Below are positions 5,837 to 7,364 of a stretch of 7,364 nucleotides of DNA, in pieces. A program made the position numbers and the translations under genes. Source of the stretch: Parafilimonas sp. (lineage in GTDB: Bacteria > Bacteroidota > Bacteroidia > Chitinophagales > Chitinophagaceae); assembly GCA_025927795.1 (NCBI GenBank), contig JAICKT010000222.1, positions 1 to 7,364 on the forward strand. The letters are read 5' to 3'. Below the pieces are notes generated by a model. The model searched no databases and was not told the DNA's origin. It saw only the letters and a program-made list of their open reading frames with translations. Position 1 is the first letter of the stretch, and every line of letters starts with the position of its first letter.

Positions 5837-6820
5837 ATGCAATCAATAGCTTCTTATTATACATCATTTGGCGCTTCATATATTGGAGACTCTTTAAACC
5901 TGTTATCAGAACTTCCTGATAATTCAATTAATCTCGTTATTACAAGTCCGCCTTTTGCATTACTAAGAGAAAAAGAATATGGCAATAAATCGCAAGACGA
6001 TTATTTGGAATGGCTTACTCAGTTTGCAAAATTGATTTTGAAAAAGCTTAAAGAGGATGGAAGTTTTGTAATGGATATTGGCGGAGCTTATCAAAGAAAT
6101 TTACCTTCAAGAAGTTTATACAATTTTAAGGTTCCAATTATTTTTTGTGAAGAAGTAGGTTTTTATTTAGCAGAAGATTTTTATTGGTATAACCCTTCTA
6201 AATTACCCAGCCCGATTGAATGGGTGAATAAAAGAAAAATACGCGTAAAAGATTCGGTGAATAATGTTTGGTGGTTTTCAAAAACTCCTTTTCCCAAAGC
6301 TGATGTTACAAAAGTTTTATCTCCATATAGTGAACGTATGCAGAAGCTTTTAGAAAATCCTGAAAAATTTTACAAACCAAAAATTCGCCCATCAGGTCAT
6401 GATATTGGTGAAAGTTTTGGAAATGATAATGGCGGTGCAATCCCATCTAACTTATTACAAATATCAAATTCAGAATCTAACGGTAATTATCAAGCTGCCT
6501 GTAAAAAACTTGATTTAAAAACTCATCCTGCAAGATTTCCTGCAAAGCTTCCCGAATTCTTTATAAAATTTCTAACAAACCCGGGCGATATTGTTCTTGA
6601 TATTTTTGCAGGCTCAAACACAACAGGTTTTGTCGCAGAGCAATTAAAACGTAAATGGCTTTCTTTTGATAGTTGTTCTGAATATGTAGCGGCATCAATC
6701 TTTAGATTTATTCCCAAAGATTTTAATGAAAAAACATTGACATCTATTTATAAAAATATTCTGAATGGAAATAGCTTAAATGTTGATGATATGATTTTAG
6801 CTCAGTTCCAAACGGTTTAA
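5837..6820 (+). CDS. pvuIIM: PvuII-type DNA N4-cytosine methyltransferase
   Basis: A 327-residue protein close in length to M.PvuII (about 336) and, from memory, matching it along its length. It has the beta-class motif order: motif IV TSPPF (36-40) near the N-terminus, the target-recognition part in the middle, including SKLPSPIEWVNKRKIRVKD (121-139) and PSGHDIG (185-191), motif X around HPARFPAKLPEFFI (230-243), and motif I DIFAGSNTTG (255-264), which binds S-adenosylmethionine. The serine-containing SPPF form fits N4-cytosine methylation. Expected product: the inner cytosine of CAGCTG methylated, protecting host DNA from the neighbouring endonuclease. It is divergent from the C-R fusion gene and separated from it by 109 bp with a candidate operator, so it can be made before the nuclease after entry into a new cell. 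All catalytic motifs are intact. The start at 5837 has an A-rich leader and no Shine-Dalgarno sequence. The tandem repeats begin 11 bp after its stop. Confidence 0.96.
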   Translation: MQSIASYYTSFGASYIGDSLNLLSELPDNSINLVITSPPFALLREKEYGNKSQDDYLEWLTQFAKLILKKLKEDGSFVMDIGGAYQRNLPSRSLYNFKVPIIFCEEVGFYLAEDFYWYNPSKLPSPIEWVNKRKIRVKDSVNNVWWFSKTPFPKADVTKVLSPYSERMQKLLENPEKFYKPKIRPSGHDIGESFGNDNGGAIPSNLLQISNSESNGNYQAACKKLDLKTHPARFPAKLPEFFIKFLTNPGDIVLDIFAGSNTTGFVAEQLKRKWLSFDSCSEYVAASIFRFIPKDFNEKTLTSIYKNILNGNSLNVDDMILAQFQTV

Positions 6821-6831
6821 TGAACCCCCGA

Positions 6832-7017
6832 GTTGTTCTAAGAATGTAAATTAAAAAAACGAAACGTTAGCGCAAGACTGAGGCATGGCTTTATATAAAG
6901 CGTCTTGTGCGAGTTTATAAGCAAGGCTTAAGATGCCTGTACACTAAACCTGTGCCTCAATCTTAAGCCAGCAGCATTCTTCAAAACATTATACTTTCAG
7001 TAAGGTATTATAAGTAC
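6832..7017. repeat. tandem structured repeat, copy 1 (186 bp)
   Basis: First of three head-to-tail copies of a non-coding unit. The core runs from TTCTAAGAATG to CATTCTTCAAAACA and is followed by a more variable AT-rich linker of about 30 bp. Nested complementary pairs: outer AAGAATG with CATTCTT (7 bp); GCGCAAGAC with GTCTTGTGC (9 pairs, one G-U); GGCTTAAGAT with ATCTTAAGCC (10 bp, perfect). Within the first inner arm, CTTTATATAAAG is itself a palindrome. No open frame of note on either strand. Confidence 0.93.
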
Positions 7018-7209
7018 GTTGTTCTAAGAATGTAAACTAAAAAACGAAACGTTAGCGCAAGACTGAGGCATGACTTTGTGTGTAGGCGTCTTGTGCGGCT
7101 TTATGTAAACGTAAGGCTTAAGATGCCAATGCACAACATCATCGCTTCAATCTTAAGCCAGCAGCATTCTTCAAAACATTTTATAGTTTCAGCAAGTTAT
7201 TATAAGTAT
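7018..7209. repeat. tandem structured repeat, copy 2 (192 bp)
   Basis: Second copy. The first 55 or so bases, the 9-pair stem, the 10-bp stem and the closing CAGCAGCATTCTTCAAAACATT are almost unchanged from copy 1. The two hairpin loops and the linker differ, with small insertions and deletions: the apical palindrome CTTTATATAAAG is replaced, and the loop of the 10-bp stem is unrelated in its centre. Change is thus concentrated in loops while the stem arms are kept. Confidence 0.93.
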
Positions 7210-7364
7210 GTTATTCTAAGAATGTAAATTAAAAAACAAAACGTTAGCGCAAGACTGAGGCATGGCTTTATATAAAGCGTCTTGTGCGATTTTATAAGAA
7301 AGACTTAAGATGTCAATGCGCTAAACCTGCGCTTCAATCTAAGCCAGTAGCATTCTTCAAAACA
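7210..7364. repeat. tandem structured repeat, copy 3 (core complete, linker cut by window end)
   Basis: Third copy, ending at the window edge exactly where the core ends (CATTCTTCAAAACA), so further copies may follow. It keeps the outer 7-bp pair and the 9-pair stem. The 10-bp stem is damaged: GACTTAAGAT now faces ATCTAAGCC, with one base lost and one mismatch. In that loop a short inner hairpin, GCGC-TAAACCT-GCGC, replaces CAC-TAAACCT-GTG of copy 1, a compensatory A-T to G-C change. Confidence 0.9.

Noticed and set aside
6862..6957. TGAGGCA pairing with TGCCTCA within repeat copy 1 as a long-range stem
   Set aside because: The 7-bp match occurs only in copy 1; in copies 2 and 3 the second arm reads CGCTTCA and does not pair, so it is probably chance.
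6832..7364. CRISPR array or integron attC array
   Set aside because: The units are too long and similar throughout for CRISPR repeats and spacers. The dyads lack the outer RYYYAAC / GTTRRRY pair in the correct orientation for attC, and no cassette genes lie between them.

Overview
The window looks like a piece of a Bacteroidota chromosome, most likely from the Chitinophagaceae. The evidence is AT-rich DNA, a lack of clear Shine-Dalgarno sequences, TAnnTTTG-type promoter boxes, a large DUF1549/DUF1553 protein, and a restriction-modification (R-M) fusion whose only characterised relative I know of comes from Niabella soli. Taxonomy is inferred, since there is no marker gene.

Left part (1-2096): the 3' two thirds or so of a planctomycete-type DUF1549 (PSCyt2) / DUF1553 (PSD1) protein with a heme-like CxxCH motif and a CBM6-like middle domain, visibly richer in G+C than the rest. 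Positions 2097-2353 are non-coding. They hold G/C-rich REP-like hairpins and a convincing rho-independent terminator for the minus-strand genes that follow.

Middle part (2354-4914): an AT-rich accessory segment. Three minus-strand genes run 3927 to 2354: two paralogous proteins of the glycine-rich domain-containing protein-like family (former DUF1399), each with a cysteine-rich C-terminal half or tail, then a 71-residue zinc-finger protein with four DnaJ-type CxxCxG motifs. Divergent from them is a 301-residue protein of unknown function with a helical N-terminal part and a beta-rich C-terminal part.

Right part (4993-6820): a complete PvuII-type type II R-M system. The endonuclease, on the minus strand, is fused at its N-terminus to an XRE-type controller (C) protein, giving one 244-residue C-R protein. 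The N4-cytosine methyltransferase is divergent on the plus strand. The 109-bp gap between them carries a strong 18-bp dyad (5773-5790), the best candidate operator, and a plausible methyltransferase promoter. Expected target: CAGCTG.

Right end (6832-7364): three tandem, imperfect copies of a non-coding unit of 186-192 bp starting 11 bp after the methyltransferase stop. Each has nested inverted repeats consistent with a branched RNA or DNA fold. The array reaches the window edge and may continue. I could not assign it to a known element class.

The most notable items are the C-R fusion with its divergent methyltransferase, the structured tandem repeat array, and the uncharacterised cysteine-rich three-gene cluster.
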